A stretch of 64,000 nucleotides of DNA, from contig NZ_CP013023.1 of NCBI RefSeq assembly GCF_001421015.2, positions 4,955,001 to 5,019,000 of the forward strand, in the 5' to 3' direction. The notes under the pieces are model-generated. The model saw only the letters and a program-made list of their open reading frames with translations. It did no database searches and was not told the DNA's origin. The position numbers and the translations under genes were made by a program. Positions 37,649 through 46,914 of this stretch are shown here, piece by piece; the stretch's first letter is position 1, and every line of letters begins with the position of its first letter. This DNA is from Paenibacillus bovis. Lineage in GTDB: Bacteria; Bacillota; Bacilli; Paenibacillales; Paenibacillaceae.

Positions 37649-37677
37649 CGTCGAATAGACTCGGATCGATCAAGCTG

Positions 37678-38475
37678 CTATCCAGCTTCTATGGGTGTCT
37701 GCTGACGTACACTGACAGGAATCACATACAATCCCGCTTCTTCATCCTGCCGGACGGCTACATGCACATCATAGACAGAACGGATTAGCTCGGCGGTCAC
37801 AATCTGTTTTGGCTCTCCGCTCATCACAATCCGGCCTTCTTTCATGGCTATCAGATGATGACTGTACCGAATCGCCTGATTGATATCATGCAGCACCATC
37901 ACAATCGTCAGTCCATGCTCACGATTCAGCCGCTCAATCAGCTCCATAATCTCCAGCTGATAGTACATATCCAGATACGTCGTCGGCTCGTCGAGAAACA
38001 GTACCGGTGTACGCTGTGCCAGCGCCATAGCTATCCATACCCGCTGCTGTTCACCGCCAGACAACTGATCCAGTGTACGATAGCGCCGCTCTTCCAGATT
38101 AGTACACTTCAGCGCCCACTCTACCGCCTGATCATCTTCTTCCCGGCGGCTGGACAGCAGCGTCTTGTACGGCAAGCGGCCAAAACGAACCAATTGTTCC
38201 ACGGTCAGATCAGCCGGTGCTTCATTTTGCTGATGTACTACAGCCAGCTTGCGTGCAAGTTCACGGGGACGGTACTGACGGATGTCTTGGCCATCCAGAA
38301 TAATCTGTCCCTGCCGAGGGACTGCATTACTGGACATGACATTCAGCAGAGTCGACTTGCCGCAGCCATTGGGACCGATAATCGTCGTAATCCTGCCGGG
38401 CTGAATCTCCGCGTTCACCTGATGCAGACGATCGACTTTGCGATCATAGGAAAAGGTGATTTCTTTAATGTCCAT
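37678..38475 (-). CDS. Iron/haem ABC transporter ATPase
   Basis: 265 residues from the ATG at 38475, which overlaps the end of the permease gene by 11 bases. Walker A GPNGCGKST, signature [12 protein letters not shown] and Walker B VLFLDEPTTYLD are complete; the FecE/FhuC type. It energises the permease encoded just upstream. Last gene of the long haem operon, followed by a terminator. Confidence 0.93.
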   Translation of the reverse strand: MDIKEITFSYDRKVDRLHQVNAEIQPGRITTIIGPNGCGKSTLLNVMSSNAVPRQGQIILDGQDIRQYRPRELARKLAVVHQQNEAPADLTVEQLVRFGRLPYKTLLSSRREEDDQAVEWALKCTNLEERRYRTLDQLSGGEQQRVWIAMALAQRTPVLFLDEPTTYLDMYYQLEIMELIERLNREHGLTIVMVLHDINQAIRYSHHLIAMKEGRIVMSGEPKQIVTAELIRSVYDVHVAVRQDEEAGLYVIPVSVRQQTPIEAG

Positions 38476-39532
38476 GGATACGATCACTCCTTCGGATCAG
38501 GAAAATCAAGAAAGGGCCCCCGATAATAGCCATAATAATAGAAGCGGGAATTTCCTGCGGAGCGAGCAGCGTACGTCCCAGTGTATCGGCTACCAGCAGC
38601 AGCAGTCCTCCGGACAATGCACAAAATGGAATCAGCCAGCGATGATCCGAACCGACCAGCTGACGTGCAATATGCGGAATCAGCAGACCGATAAATACGA
38701 TCACACCGGCAATCGCTGTCGCACTGGAAGCAAGTATAACTGCGATAACCGAGATTATCAGCCTCGCCCGTGTGACATGAAGACCCAGATTACGGGCAGT
38801 TTTCTCTTGCAAGGACAAATAATTGCACCAGGTGCCAACGAGCAGCGCCAGTATGAGTCCAATCCCGCCATACCAGAGTATCACCTCGACATCGACCCAC
38901 TTTTTCATCGACAGGGTCGATGTGGTGACCTGGTTGATGCTGGTCACCGCATAGCTGCCGCGGTAATTGAACGATTGCCCGAGTCCTGAGAAAATCGCGT
39001 TCACGGCTACACCGATCAGGATGAGCCGTACCGGATTAAGTCCGGATTTCCAGGAGAACCCGTACACCATCGCCCACGCGAGCGCGCCGCCGAGAAAAGA
39101 AAAGGCTGGCATCCAGAAATAAAGTGCCGGAAATACAGTAACAGCTATCAGCGAAATAAGTGCAGCACCCGAAGAAATGCCGATCACCCCCGAATCCGCC
39201 AACGGATTCTTCATCACCGCCTGCAATAGCACACCGGCTACAGCGAGTGCTGCTCCTGCTATCAATGCCACGATAATGCGCGGCAAGCGTAGATCACGCA
39301 CTACATTTACCTGTGCATCGGTGCCGGACCAGAGTCCCTGAATCAGCTGCACTGCGCCTACTTTGAGACTGCCGGTCATCGCCGAGAACAGCACCACGCC
39401 GATTAGCAGCAGACCGATAGCGACAAAGCTACACAACCGTCTATGGTGCTGGCGGGGATAATCTGCTACAGGATGCTGCCCGGCAACATCTGCTGCAGCA
39501 GACAATGACGGCTTGGGAATATTGGATATCAT
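38465..39532 (-). CDS. Iron/haem ABC transporter permease (FecCD type)
   Basis: 355 residues, about ten membrane helices. RLPRIIVALIAGAALAVAGVLLQ, NPLADSGVIGISSGAAL and FIGLLIPHIARQLVG are the FecCD/BtuC signatures. A 40-residue soluble N-terminus precedes helix 1. The gene sits between its binding protein and ATPase. Confidence 0.94.
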   Translation of the reverse strand: MISNIPKPSLSAAADVAGQHPVADYPRQHHRRLCSFVAIGLLLIGVVLFSAMTGSLKVGAVQLIQGLWSGTDAQVNVVRDLRLPRIIVALIAGAALAVAGVLLQAVMKNPLADSGVIGISSGAALISLIAVTVFPALYFWMPAFSFLGGALAWAMVYGFSWKSGLNPVRLILIGVAVNAIFSGLGQSFNYRGSYAVTSINQVTTSTLSMKKWVDVEVILWYGGIGLILALLVGTWCNYLSLQEKTARNLGLHVTRARLIISVIAVILASSATAIAGVIVFIGLLIPHIARQLVGSDHRWLIPFCALSGGLLLLVADTLGRTLLAPQEIPASIIMAIIGGPFLIFLIRRSDRIHGH

Positions 39533-39554
39533 GACTTGCTCCTTTCCATGATGA

Positions 39555-40532
39555 TCAGATTGCCGGATAAAGCATTTTTACCAGCTCATCCAGTGCAGCA
39601 TCGGCATTCAGACTAGCTGTTGTGCCAAACAGCGGCTCCGGCAGATCATATACATGTCCTTTTTGCACCGCGTTAAAATGCTTCCAAATATCATTTGTTT
39701 TGAATTCTTCATCAAACATTTTTACTACTTCTTCCGGCATACCATGAGCAGCCCGCAAAATAATATCCGGATTGGACTGCTGCAAATACTCGGTATTGGA
39801 TGCCAGATATTCTACACTCTCTCCCTGCACCACATTGGTACCTCCGGCAATACGAACCAGATCCCCGATATATGAATTCTCGGTAGCTACCAGATAGCTG
39901 CCTGGTACACCTAGCAGAATCAGTACTTTGGGGGAAGACTTGCCTTTTACCTGCTGCTGGATGTGTTTTACTTTATCCTGCAGCTTAGTGATAACCTGAT
40001 CGGCTTGCTTGGTGCGGTCAAAACGTTCGCCCAGCTTGCGGATTTCCTTTTCCATATTGCCGAGACTTTCCAGATTCAGAAATTCGGCATTGACGCTCAT
40101 ATCCTTGAACTTCGGTTCCAGATCATACTTGAGCGTAGTGACCGATAAAATGTCGGTTGGCTGCAAAGACAGTACTTTTTCCATATCCGGGCTCATCGGA
40201 TTACCAACGTCCGGTACACTGGCATAACGATCTGGCAGGCTTTTGCTGCTGGTCGGTTTGCCAACCAGATCCAGTTCCAGCGCATTCGCAATCTCGGTAA
40301 TAGCGACTGTAGTCGCAACGATACGTGCCGGATCTTGGGCATCTGCATTCGCCTGCGGCGCTGCAGATGTGGTCATGGTACCTGCCGACGAAGAACAGCC
40401 GGACAATATGAATATGAATACAAGCAGCAAGATGACTGGACGAGATGATTTCCATGATATGTGTCTGTAGCTGCCTGGTATGCGTCCAGGGCTACCTGCT
40501 GTACGGGAACGCTGCTGTTTGGGTAAATGCAC
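39555..40532 (-). CDS. isdE: Haem/iron-binding lipoprotein (IsdE-like)
   Basis: 325 residues from a GTG after GGAGGG. Basic leader, hydrophobic LLLVFIFILSGC lipobox (Cys about 46), then a periplasmic-binding fold of the siderophore/haem type (ARIVATTVAITEIANALELD, YASVPDVGNPMSPDMEKVLS). Its position directly after four NEAT hemophore genes and ahead of a FecCD permease argues for haem as the ligand, as with IsdE; ligand residues were not mapped. Confidence 0.85.
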   Translation of the reverse strand: MHLPKQQRSRTAGSPGRIPGSYRHISWKSSRPVILLLVFIFILSGCSSSAGTMTTSAAPQANADAQDPARIVATTVAITEIANALELDLVGKPTSSKSLPDRYASVPDVGNPMSPDMEKVLSLQPTDILSVTTLKYDLEPKFKDMSVNAEFLNLESLGNMEKEIRKLGERFDRTKQADQVITKLQDKVKHIQQQVKGKSSPKVLILLGVPGSYLVATENSYIGDLVRIAGGTNVVQGESVEYLASNTEYLQQSNPDIILRAAHGMPEEVVKMFDEEFKTNDIWKHFNAVQKGHVYDLPEPLFGTTASLNADAALDELVKMLYPAI

Positions 40533-40573
40533 GTCGTTTTTCCCTCCATGATTTAACTATTTGCCAAAATGCC

Positions 40574-40609
40574 TGCAAGTCCTGGCACCGGGATGTACCA
40601 AGACTTGCA
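40574..40609. repeat. Stem-loop between NEAT and transporter genes (a)
   Basis: TGCAAGTCCTGG pairs with CCAAGACTTGCA around 12 bases (one mismatch). No T run follows on the minus strand, so it is not a standard terminator. Confidence 0.7.
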
Positions 40610-40665
40610 AGCGAGCTTCTATAATGCCTGATAGCTCCCGTATGATGTTGATCGATGATCCTTTT

Positions 40666-40713
40666 GCCAATATGCACGGCTGTTCTAAAGCAGAGTCAGT
40701 TGTGCATATTGGC
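40666..40713. repeat. Stem-loop after the nine-NEAT gene (b)
   Basis: GCCAATATGCAC pairs perfectly with GTGCATATTGGC around 24 bases, 10 bases past the stop of the nine-NEAT gene. Without a T run it looks more like an RNA-stabilising or partial attenuation hairpin. Confidence 0.7.
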
Positions 40714-40722
40714 AGTGTAGTT

Positions 40723-43700
40723 CTATTCTTTTTTGGCCTTTTTGGTGGATTCATCGAATTTTAGCTGTACGTTATACCAGTGGTCATACGGTACGCCGCC
40801 AATGATCAGGCCAGGTACAACGACATGGGTATAGGCATTGATTTTGCCGGACAGGTTATCGACCTTAAAGCGTACAACGCTTCCTTTATCTGTTGAAGAG
40901 ACCTTCTGTACGTTCTGGAGTACCCCATCCTGCTGCACCTGAAGAACGGGCATCCAGCTGCTATTATTCAGTGTCAGCTCGGCGTACATCTGGCCGTTTT
41001 CCTCTACCAATGTAGCTGTAGGCTTGATATAGTCGTTCATCACGGATAGCTCATTGCTTTTGTCCTTGTATACTTTTACGCCAATGCTGTATTGCTGCGC
41101 TGCTACCTGTGCGGTCGGCGTTTGGGTAGCTGTGCTATTGGCTTTATTCGTGTTATCCGCACTATTTGCGTTATTGTCCGAATGATTGCTGCCGGTTGTT
41201 ATTTCTCCAACCGGAACTGCTCCGGCGGTAGCGGACGGGCTGGTTGGTGCGACTGTCGGTACTGATTGCTTGCTGTCACTTGCAGATTGCAGGGTAGAAC
41301 GGTCAAAAAGCAGCTGACCACCCATTTTCTCATTATGGATATAACGGGAAGGCAGATGGGCTTGAGCGAAAATACTGAGTTTGCTGTCCAGATTCGGTAC
41401 TTCAAATGTTATGGTGCGGGATTTGCCATCCTGTGATTGGGCAACGATCTGCGGTGCCGTATATTTGCCTGCATGATCGGTCATAAACACAGGTACTGCT
41501 TCGTTGTCCATAATATGCACGGTGGCATATACTTTGCCGTTTTTGGCGGTCAATCGGGCGGTTCGATCCAGATACGGTGTCAGGACAGAATCCGTATCGG
41601 TACCATTTTTTAAAATACGGTAGGTGGCGGTGTAATCACCGTCGGCAATATTGTTATTGCCTTTATCGCTGCTTGCATTTGTTGCTTTGCTGTCTGCAGT
41701 CACAGCGCTTGTATCAAATTTGAATTCAAAATCGTATACCGTATCATTGCTGCTGTCTGCTGATGTGCTGGCGATGCTGACACCGCCGTTCGTTACGAGC
41801 TGGGCCGGTACATTTTTGGTGTAATCGGACACGCTAAATTTGACGGTTTTGGTATTTTTGGCTTCGTCGCTGCTGATGACTTCGGCATCTTTGTAGCCAT
41901 CACTACTGCTTACACGCAGTGTTTTGATCCTATTGCCGTTGCTCAGTGTCAGTGTGACATAGCGGCTGTCATTCTCCACAGTCAGCTGAACGGGTTGATC
42001 GCTTGGCATAAAGCGTTCCAGCGGAGTGGATGTACCGGAAGCGATACCCGGCATCACGATGCTGAATGGCAGCTTGTACGTGCCGGCTGCCAGCTTGGCA
42101 AAGTCCAGTGGAACGGCAGTTGTTGTCGTGGATAATATTGGTGCCTCATACGAAGTGAGCGAGCCTACCTGTAGATCTACATCATACGTATGATCGTAAT
42201 CCATACCACCGATCACCAGATCGGGAACGATAACATGGGTGTTTACTTTTACTTTGCGCGGCAGATCCGCCACTGTGAACTGTACGATACGGGTATCACC
42301 GGAAGTGGAAATGACTTCTGCTTCCTGTCCGCCTACTTTGAACGTTTTGATCCAGCTGCTGTTTTTGAGCAGTACCTGTACCACATATTTGCCGCCTTTT
42401 TTGATAACGGTTGCCGGTTTGCCCAGATAGCCATCCATAACGGATGTGTCCTTGGTTCCGTATTTGTAGGCAGTCAAGGAAGCACTGTAGGTTCCGTCAG
42501 CCATACCGTCTGGTGTGGTAGGCTGCTGAGGTGTCGGAACTTCCGGTACAGGATTCTCCGGCGTCGGAACCTCCGGAGTGGTCGTATCCGGCAGTAACCC
42601 CGAAGTATCAAATTGCAGTTGGACCGTATACCAGTTGTTATAATTTAGAGCCGGTATTACTACATGGGTATAGGCTTCCACTTTTTGTACCGGATTTTCC
42701 AGCGCGAACTCAACAACGCGCGTATCATTGCCTGTCGACACCGTTGGTGCTTCTTGAAGCTTGCCTGCCACCTTGGTTTGGAAAGAAGGAATCCAGGAAC
42801 TGTTTTTCAGTGTCAGGCGAATTTTATACTTGCCGGCATCGGCAATCAATTGTGCCGGCTTGGCTGTATAACCATCCATAACAGAAGTTTCATTCGTACC
42901 ATTTTTGTACACGTTAAAATTCACATCATATTGTCCGTCTGCAATCGTGCCTGTACTTGGCGCCGTTGTTACCGGGCTCAAGCTGGAAGCATCGAATTTC
43001 AGACGAATCGCGTAATCCGCTTCGTATGTCGGTGTTGCTTTGACATGTACCTGCGCTTTGAGAATATCGTCCAGATTGGCTACCTGGAATCGAATCTGAC
43101 GTGTATTATTGGCGGCATCCTGACTAATCGTTGTCGATTCGACGAGCTTGCCATCCACCTCGGTTTTCAGGCTGGTTACGATACTGCTGCTTTTCACGGT
43201 AAAAGATACATCATACCGGCCGTCTTTGGCTGTAAATGTAGCAGGTGCGGTAAAGTAATTGGCCATCGAAGAAGGCTGGTCTTTGGTGGCATGCAGAACA
43301 CTATAATTCAGCGTGTAATCGCCATTTTTGTAGAGCGGCGCCTGTACGCCACTGCCAAACTTGAACTGTACATAGTACCAGTTGTCGTACCCGATGCCGG
43401 GAATAACGATATGTGTATAGGCATCTACTTTTTGTGATACGTCATCAATCGGGAATTGAACAACACGCATATTTTGGGAATGATCTTCCGAAAGGGTGTC
43501 TACTTCGGTATAAGTCCCATTTTGTCTGGTTTGCAGGGACGTGATCAGATTGCTGCTATTGACGGTCAGGCGGATATACTGTTGATCGCCTTTGGTTACC
43601 AGCTGGGCCGGCTTATTCATATAACCATCCATGATGGAGGTTTCTTCGGTCCCATTTTTGAGTACGGTATAGTTAATATCTGATACGGTTTCTTCGATCA

Positions 43701-44778
43701 GACTGCTGTTGTCGAATTGGAATTGTACGGTATACCAGTTGTCATAATTAAGAGCTGGAATCGTAACATGTACCTTGCCGGATACTTTGGAATTGCTCGT
43801 TGTCAAAGCATCGGCAGGGAATTGTACCGTACGTGTATTGTTGGCTGTATCTTTAGCAATAATGCCTGCATCGACATACGAGCCCTTTACATCGGTCTGA
43901 AGCCCGGTCACCGTGCTGCTGCTGTTGATCCCCAGCTGGATATAGCGTTTATTGTCCGCTGTCGTCACCAGGGTAGCCGGTTTTTGCATGTAACTGTCCA
44001 TCATGGATGTCTCGCTTGTGCCATCTTTGAGAACGGTGTAGTTCAGGGTTTGCCGGGTACCTGTTGCAGGTTCAACCAGCTCGGGGTCTACCGGATTGGA
44101 CGGCGTTTCTCCCGTGTTGTCTTTGGTCAGGGTCGATGTATCCAGTATCAAATAACCCGAACCTGCCACATCATTGAACTTGTAATTCAGAGTGATTGGA
44201 CTGTTCAGATCATAGACGTCAAAATGGACTCTCGTGTAGTTCTTGGCTGCCGAATGATTGGTTGCAGCCTGCGTCTCCTGCGTATAGACCGCTATGCTGG
44301 TCTGATTGCTTTGAGTCGCGGTGATGTCGGTAAAGCTTGCTGCATTGATACCGCGGAAACTGAATGTGTAGTGACCATTTTGGGCAATAATACGACCGGG
44401 ACGATCGGCATTGCCGTAGCTTTCACGGAAAGCAGTCACTTCTCTGCTCGTATCTGTGGTACGAACGACTTTGTAACCGATCGTGTACTGTCCGTCTGCA
44501 TACGTATTGTAAGTAGCCGTAGTAGCGGTCGAATAATTAAACAGGCTCATCGGGTCCTGCGAAGGAACGTGGATCGGTGCGCCAATCGGTGCATACGTAT
44601 TCTCGCTTACCGTACCGGATGAAGAATCATCGTAGGTATCTGTACTTACGCTGCTCGCTTCACTGCCGCCCTTCTCCTCTGCGAAGGCCAAAGGCAGTGC
44701 CGGTGAAACGATGGAGAACAACATCACAAAAACAATACATGTAATCAAATATGGTGCAAAGCGCCTTTTCAAAGTCAT
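40723..44778 (-). CDS. Secreted hemophore with nine NEAT domains
   Basis: 1351 residues. Signal peptide 1-33 (KRRFAPYLITCIVFVML...AFA), then NEAT domains at about 94-217, 241-360, 365-475, 485-600, 612-727, 760-872, 897-1025, 1045-1162 and 1227-1342, with Pro/Thr or Asn-rich linkers. The haem-ligand motif YxxxY is present in domains 2, 3, 4, 5, 6 and 9 (Tyr345/349, 464/468, 585/589, 713/717, 861/865, 1331/1335) and absent in 1, 7 and 8. The C-terminus ends KKAKKE with no LPXTG/NPQTN signal, SLH domain or membrane helix, so it is probably released, like IsdX2 of B. anthracis. GGGGGAG is only 1 base from the ATG but 7 from an in-frame TTG at 44772, which may be the true start. Confidence 0.93.
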   Translation of the reverse strand: MTLKRRFAPYLITCIVFVMLFSIVSPALPLAFAEEKGGSEASSVSTDTYDDSSSGTVSENTYAPIGAPIHVPSQDPMSLFNYSTATTATYNTYADGQYTIGYKVVRTTDTSREVTAFRESYGNADRPGRIIAQNGHYTFSFRGINAASFTDITATQSNQTSIAVYTQETQAATNHSAAKNYTRVHFDVYDLNSPITLNYKFNDVAGSGYLILDTSTLTKDNTGETPSNPVDPELVEPATGTRQTLNYTVLKDGTSETSMMDSYMQKPATLVTTADNKRYIQLGINSSSTVTGLQTDVKGSYVDAGIIAKDTANNTRTVQFPADALTTSNSKVSGKVHVTIPALNYDNWYTVQFQFDNSSLIEETVSDINYTVLKNGTEETSIMDGYMNKPAQLVTKGDQQYIRLTVNSSNLITSLQTRQNGTYTEVDTLSEDHSQNMRVVQFPIDDVSQKVDAYTHIVIPGIGYDNWYYVQFKFGSGVQAPLYKNGDYTLNYSVLHATKDQPSSMANYFTAPATFTAKDGRYDVSFTVKSSSIVTSLKTEVDGKLVESTTISQDAANNTRQIRFQVANLDDILKAQVHVKATPTYEADYAIRLKFDASSLSPVTTAPSTGTIADGQYDVNFNVYKNGTNETSVMDGYTAKPAQLIADAGKYKIRLTLKNSSWIPSFQTKVAGKLQEAPTVSTGNDTRVVEFALENPVQKVEAYTHVVIPALNYNNWYTVQLQFDTSGLLPDTTTPEVPTPENPVPEVPTPQQPTTPDGMADGTYSASLTAYKYGTKDTSVMDGYLGKPATVIKKGGKYVVQVLLKNSSWIKTFKVGGQEAEVISTSGDTRIVQFTVADLPRKVKVNTHVIVPDLVIGGMDYDHTYDVDLQVGSLTSYEAPILSTTTTAVPLDFAKLAAGTYKLPFSIVMPGIASGTSTPLERFMPSDQPVQLTVENDSRYVTLTLSNGNRIKTLRVSSSDGYKDAEVISSDEAKNTKTVKFSVSDYTKNVPAQLVTNGGVSIASTSADSSNDTVYDFEFKFDTSAVTADSKATNASSDKGNNNIADGDYTATYRILKNGTDTDSVLTPYLDRTARLTAKNGKVYATVHIMDNEAVPVFMTDHAGKYTAPQIVAQSQDGKSRTITFEVPNLDSKLSIFAQAHLPSRYIHNEKMGGQLLFDRSTLQSASDSKQSVPTVAPTSPSATAGAVPVGEITTGSNHSDNNANSADNTNKANSTATQTPTAQVAAQQYSIGVKVYKDKSNELSVMNDYIKPTATLVEENGQMYAELTLNNSSWMPVLQVQQDGVLQNVQKVSSTDKGSVVRFKVDNLSGKINAYTHVVVPGLIIGGVPYDHWYNVQLKFDESTKKAKKE

Positions 44779-44867
44779 GCTCCCCCTGTTAACAAAATAG
44801 ACTTATCCGGAGCCATACGGCCCCAGATAAGCAGTAGTCATCTATCTACCTATTTGTATTTTTTAGT

Positions 44868-45356
44868 TTAGATACTGTCTTGATCAAACAAATACTGCAC
44901 AGTGTACGTATGGTCATATGGTTGACCTGCTACATCTGCAGGAACGACTACACGAATCTGGGCATTTACTTTGTTTGACAGGTTGCTCACCGGGAACGTA
45001 TAGGTTACCGTGTCACCACTTGTTGTCGACGCAGCAGCTACATAAGTGCCATTTTGTTGTGTTTTAAACGATTTGATCCAGTCTTTGTGGTTCAGTGTGA
45101 CTTTTACTGTGGCTTTGCCGCCGGATACGATCAGGGTAGCCGGTTTTTTGGAATATTCGGAGTTATCCATATAAGACGCATTGTTCGTGCCATTGGCATA
45201 GACAGTATAATCGATCAGATACGTGCCATCCGCTATAGCTGCCTCCGCTTTGGATGCTCCCGGTGCCAGCAGAGCGCCAATCAATGCTACGATCATTGCG
45301 ATCATCAGAGCTTTGAGCCATGTTCCTTTTTCCATACGGTTCATTGTCATATTCAT
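44868..45356 (-). CDS. Secreted single-NEAT hemophore (1)
   Basis: 162 residues: signal peptide (ALMIAMIVALIGALLAPGAS, cleavage near ASKAEA) and one NEAT domain with SYMDNSEY helix and YDHTY haem-ligand motif near the end. No wall anchor. Resembles IsdX1-type free hemophores. It lies 89 bases before the nine-NEAT gene on the same strand. Confidence 0.92.
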   Translation of the reverse strand: MNMTMNRMEKGTWLKALMIAMIVALIGALLAPGASKAEAAIADGTYLIDYTVYANGTNNASYMDNSEYSKKPATLIVSGGKATVKVTLNHKDWIKSFKTQQNGTYVAAASTTSGDTVTYTFPVSNLSNKVNAQIRVVVPADVAGQPYDHTYTVQYLFDQDSI

Positions 45357-45443
45357 TTGGATTCATTCTCCTTCTTGTGCAGTTTGAATTACGTTTCTTC
45401 TTTCCCCAATTCCACCTTACAAAGCGTAGTGTAATAAAGCTGT

Positions 45444-45465
45444 AGTTTCTCTATATAAAGAAACT
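45444..45465. other. Small stem-loop between NEAT genes
   Basis: AGTTTCT pairs with AGAAACT around eight A/T bases, just downstream of the second single-NEAT gene; it may tune downstream expression. Confidence 0.5.
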
Positions 45466-45470
45466 CGTCA

Positions 45471-45950
45471 TTACTCCGCGTTGGAAGAGTCAAATTTCAG
45501 GTCTACATTGTATTTGCCTGTGTAATTGATTACCGGAATTTTGATCTCGGCATAAGCGTTTACTGTTGCATCCAGATTGGATACCGGGAACTCCACAACA
45601 CGGGTGTTGTTCGCTGTGTTGGTGCTAACTACAGTAGCGTCAACCAGTTGACCATTTTGTTCCACTTTGAACGCTGTGATCAGATTGCTGCTGGTGATTG
45701 TGATGCGCGCTTTGGTTACACCATTTGCTACAGTTACGGTTGCCGGCTTCACCACATAGCTGTCCAGGCGGGATGTACTGGTCGATCCATCGGCAAGTAC
45801 TTTGTAATCTACGGAATACGTGCCGTTGGCCAGCGCTGCGTGAGCTGCACTTACAGGCAGTACAATCATGGCCAGCAGCGCTGTCAGCACAACAGCCAGC
45901 AGGGTATTTTTAAAGTTCCATTTGGTCGAACGGTTCATCGCAATATTCAT
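45471..45950 (-). CDS. Secreted single-NEAT hemophore (2)
   Basis: 159 residues: signal peptide ending ...VSAAHA and one NEAT domain (DYKVLADGSTSTSRLDSYVV, later YTGKY as the YxxxY motif). No anchor. Its domain resembles the N2/N3 domains of the large protein. Confidence 0.92.
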   Translation of the reverse strand: MNIAMNRSTKWNFKNTLLAVVLTALLAMIVLPVSAAHAALANGTYSVDYKVLADGSTSTSRLDSYVVKPATVTVANGVTKARITITSSNLITAFKVEQNGQLVDATVVSTNTANNTRVVEFPVSNLDATVNAYAEIKIPVINYTGKYNVDLKFDSSNAE

Positions 45951-45995
45951 AGTAACACTCTCCTCGGTAGGTATGATGGGATATGGATCATTGCA

Positions 45996-46469
45996 TTATT
46001 TGGATTTCTTCAGACTGCTACGATCGAATTTGAAGCGAATCGTATAGTCATGGTCGTAACTGTAAGACGGTACGGTGACATGGATTTGCGAGATCATCGC
46101 ATTGTTCAGATCGGCGACCGGGAATTGGACAACACGCGTATCTTTGGCAGTATTGGTCTTGATTACCTTGGTGTCCACGATTTTGCCTTTGTACTTCACC
46201 TTGAACTTCGTTGTCCAAGCGCTGTGGTTAACGGTAATCTGCATCGTCATTTTGTTGCCGGTCACATAGAGTTTGGCCGGCTTTTCAAAATAATCATTGG
46301 CCATAGATACGGAATTGTCTTCCGCGCGGAGTATGTCGTAATCGATGGTGTATGTACCTTTCGCCGGTCGGCTGGATGACGCTGTAATAGCAGACGATGG
46401 AACCAATACGACCATGATCATGGTAATCATCAGTATCCACAGTACCGGTAATGCATATTTCTGCTGCAT
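45996..46469 (-). CDS. Secreted single-NEAT hemophore (3), first gene of operon
   Basis: 157 residues from the ATG at 46469, 13 bases after AAAGGAGG; an upstream ATG at 46493 overlaps the ribosome site. Signal peptide LPVLWILMITMIMVVLVPSS, one NEAT domain with SVSMANDYFEKPA and YDHDY. A Fur box lies 47 bases upstream, so iron starvation should induce the whole run of genes. Confidence 0.92.
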   Translation of the reverse strand: MQQKYALPVLWILMITMIMVVLVPSSAITASSSRPAKGTYTIDYDILRAEDNSVSMANDYFEKPAKLYVTGNKMTMQITVNHSAWTTKFKVKYKGKIVDTKVIKTNTAKDTRVVQFPVADLNNAMISQIHVTVPSYSYDHDYTIRFKFDRSSLKKSK

Positions 46470-46515
46470 ATCGGACAGGACTCCTCCTTTCATGTGAAAT
46501 TGAGTTGAGCTTGAT

Positions 46516-46534
46516 TTAATTGATTATCATTCTC
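46516..46534 (-). promoter_or_regulatory. Fur box before the NEAT operon
   Basis: TTAATTGATTATCATTCTC matches most positions of the 19-base Fur consensus and is the centre of a longer palindrome with arms GATTTAATTG and CAATTAAATC. Confidence 0.8.
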
Positions 46535-46813
46535 AATTAAATCTAAAAAATAAATGTCCTACTGGACATGTGAAATGCTTAATTTTCCCTCCCCATCCTA
46601 ATCAGGGAAGCTGTGTGCATTACACAATGCCCATGTTAGACCAGATTTTTGATCTTTGTCAATACGTCAATTTTGGCGTAATACCTTATTTTTAAAGGGT
46701 TTTATTTCTCTGATAAAGATTTGTTTCCTCTATACGCCCTAATCTCTCAACCGCCCCAGCTTGGTTATAAAACATTAAATTAAATTTTAAATTTATTTTA
46801 TTATTGACGTCAC

Positions 46814-46834
46814 AAATGATATTAATTATCATTT
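46814..46834 (+). promoter_or_regulatory. Fur box 1 before the second haem transporter
   Basis: AAATGATATTAATTATCATT is a near-palindromic Fur-type site in the AT-rich gap 46494-46914 between the divergent haem operons. Confidence 0.75.
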
Positions 46835-46854
46835 AAGTCAAGCTTGGTAATTGA

Positions 46855-46869
46855 AAATGATTATCATTT
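46855..46869 (+). promoter_or_regulatory. Fur box 2 before the second haem transporter
   Basis: AAATGATTATCATTT is a perfect 15-base palindrome containing the TGAT/ATCA core of the Fur consensus, 45 bases before the lipoprotein start. Confidence 0.85.
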
Positions 46870-46914
46870 AGCTTAAATAGCTTGTATACAACATGCAGGG
46901 GGACTTTTATTCAC

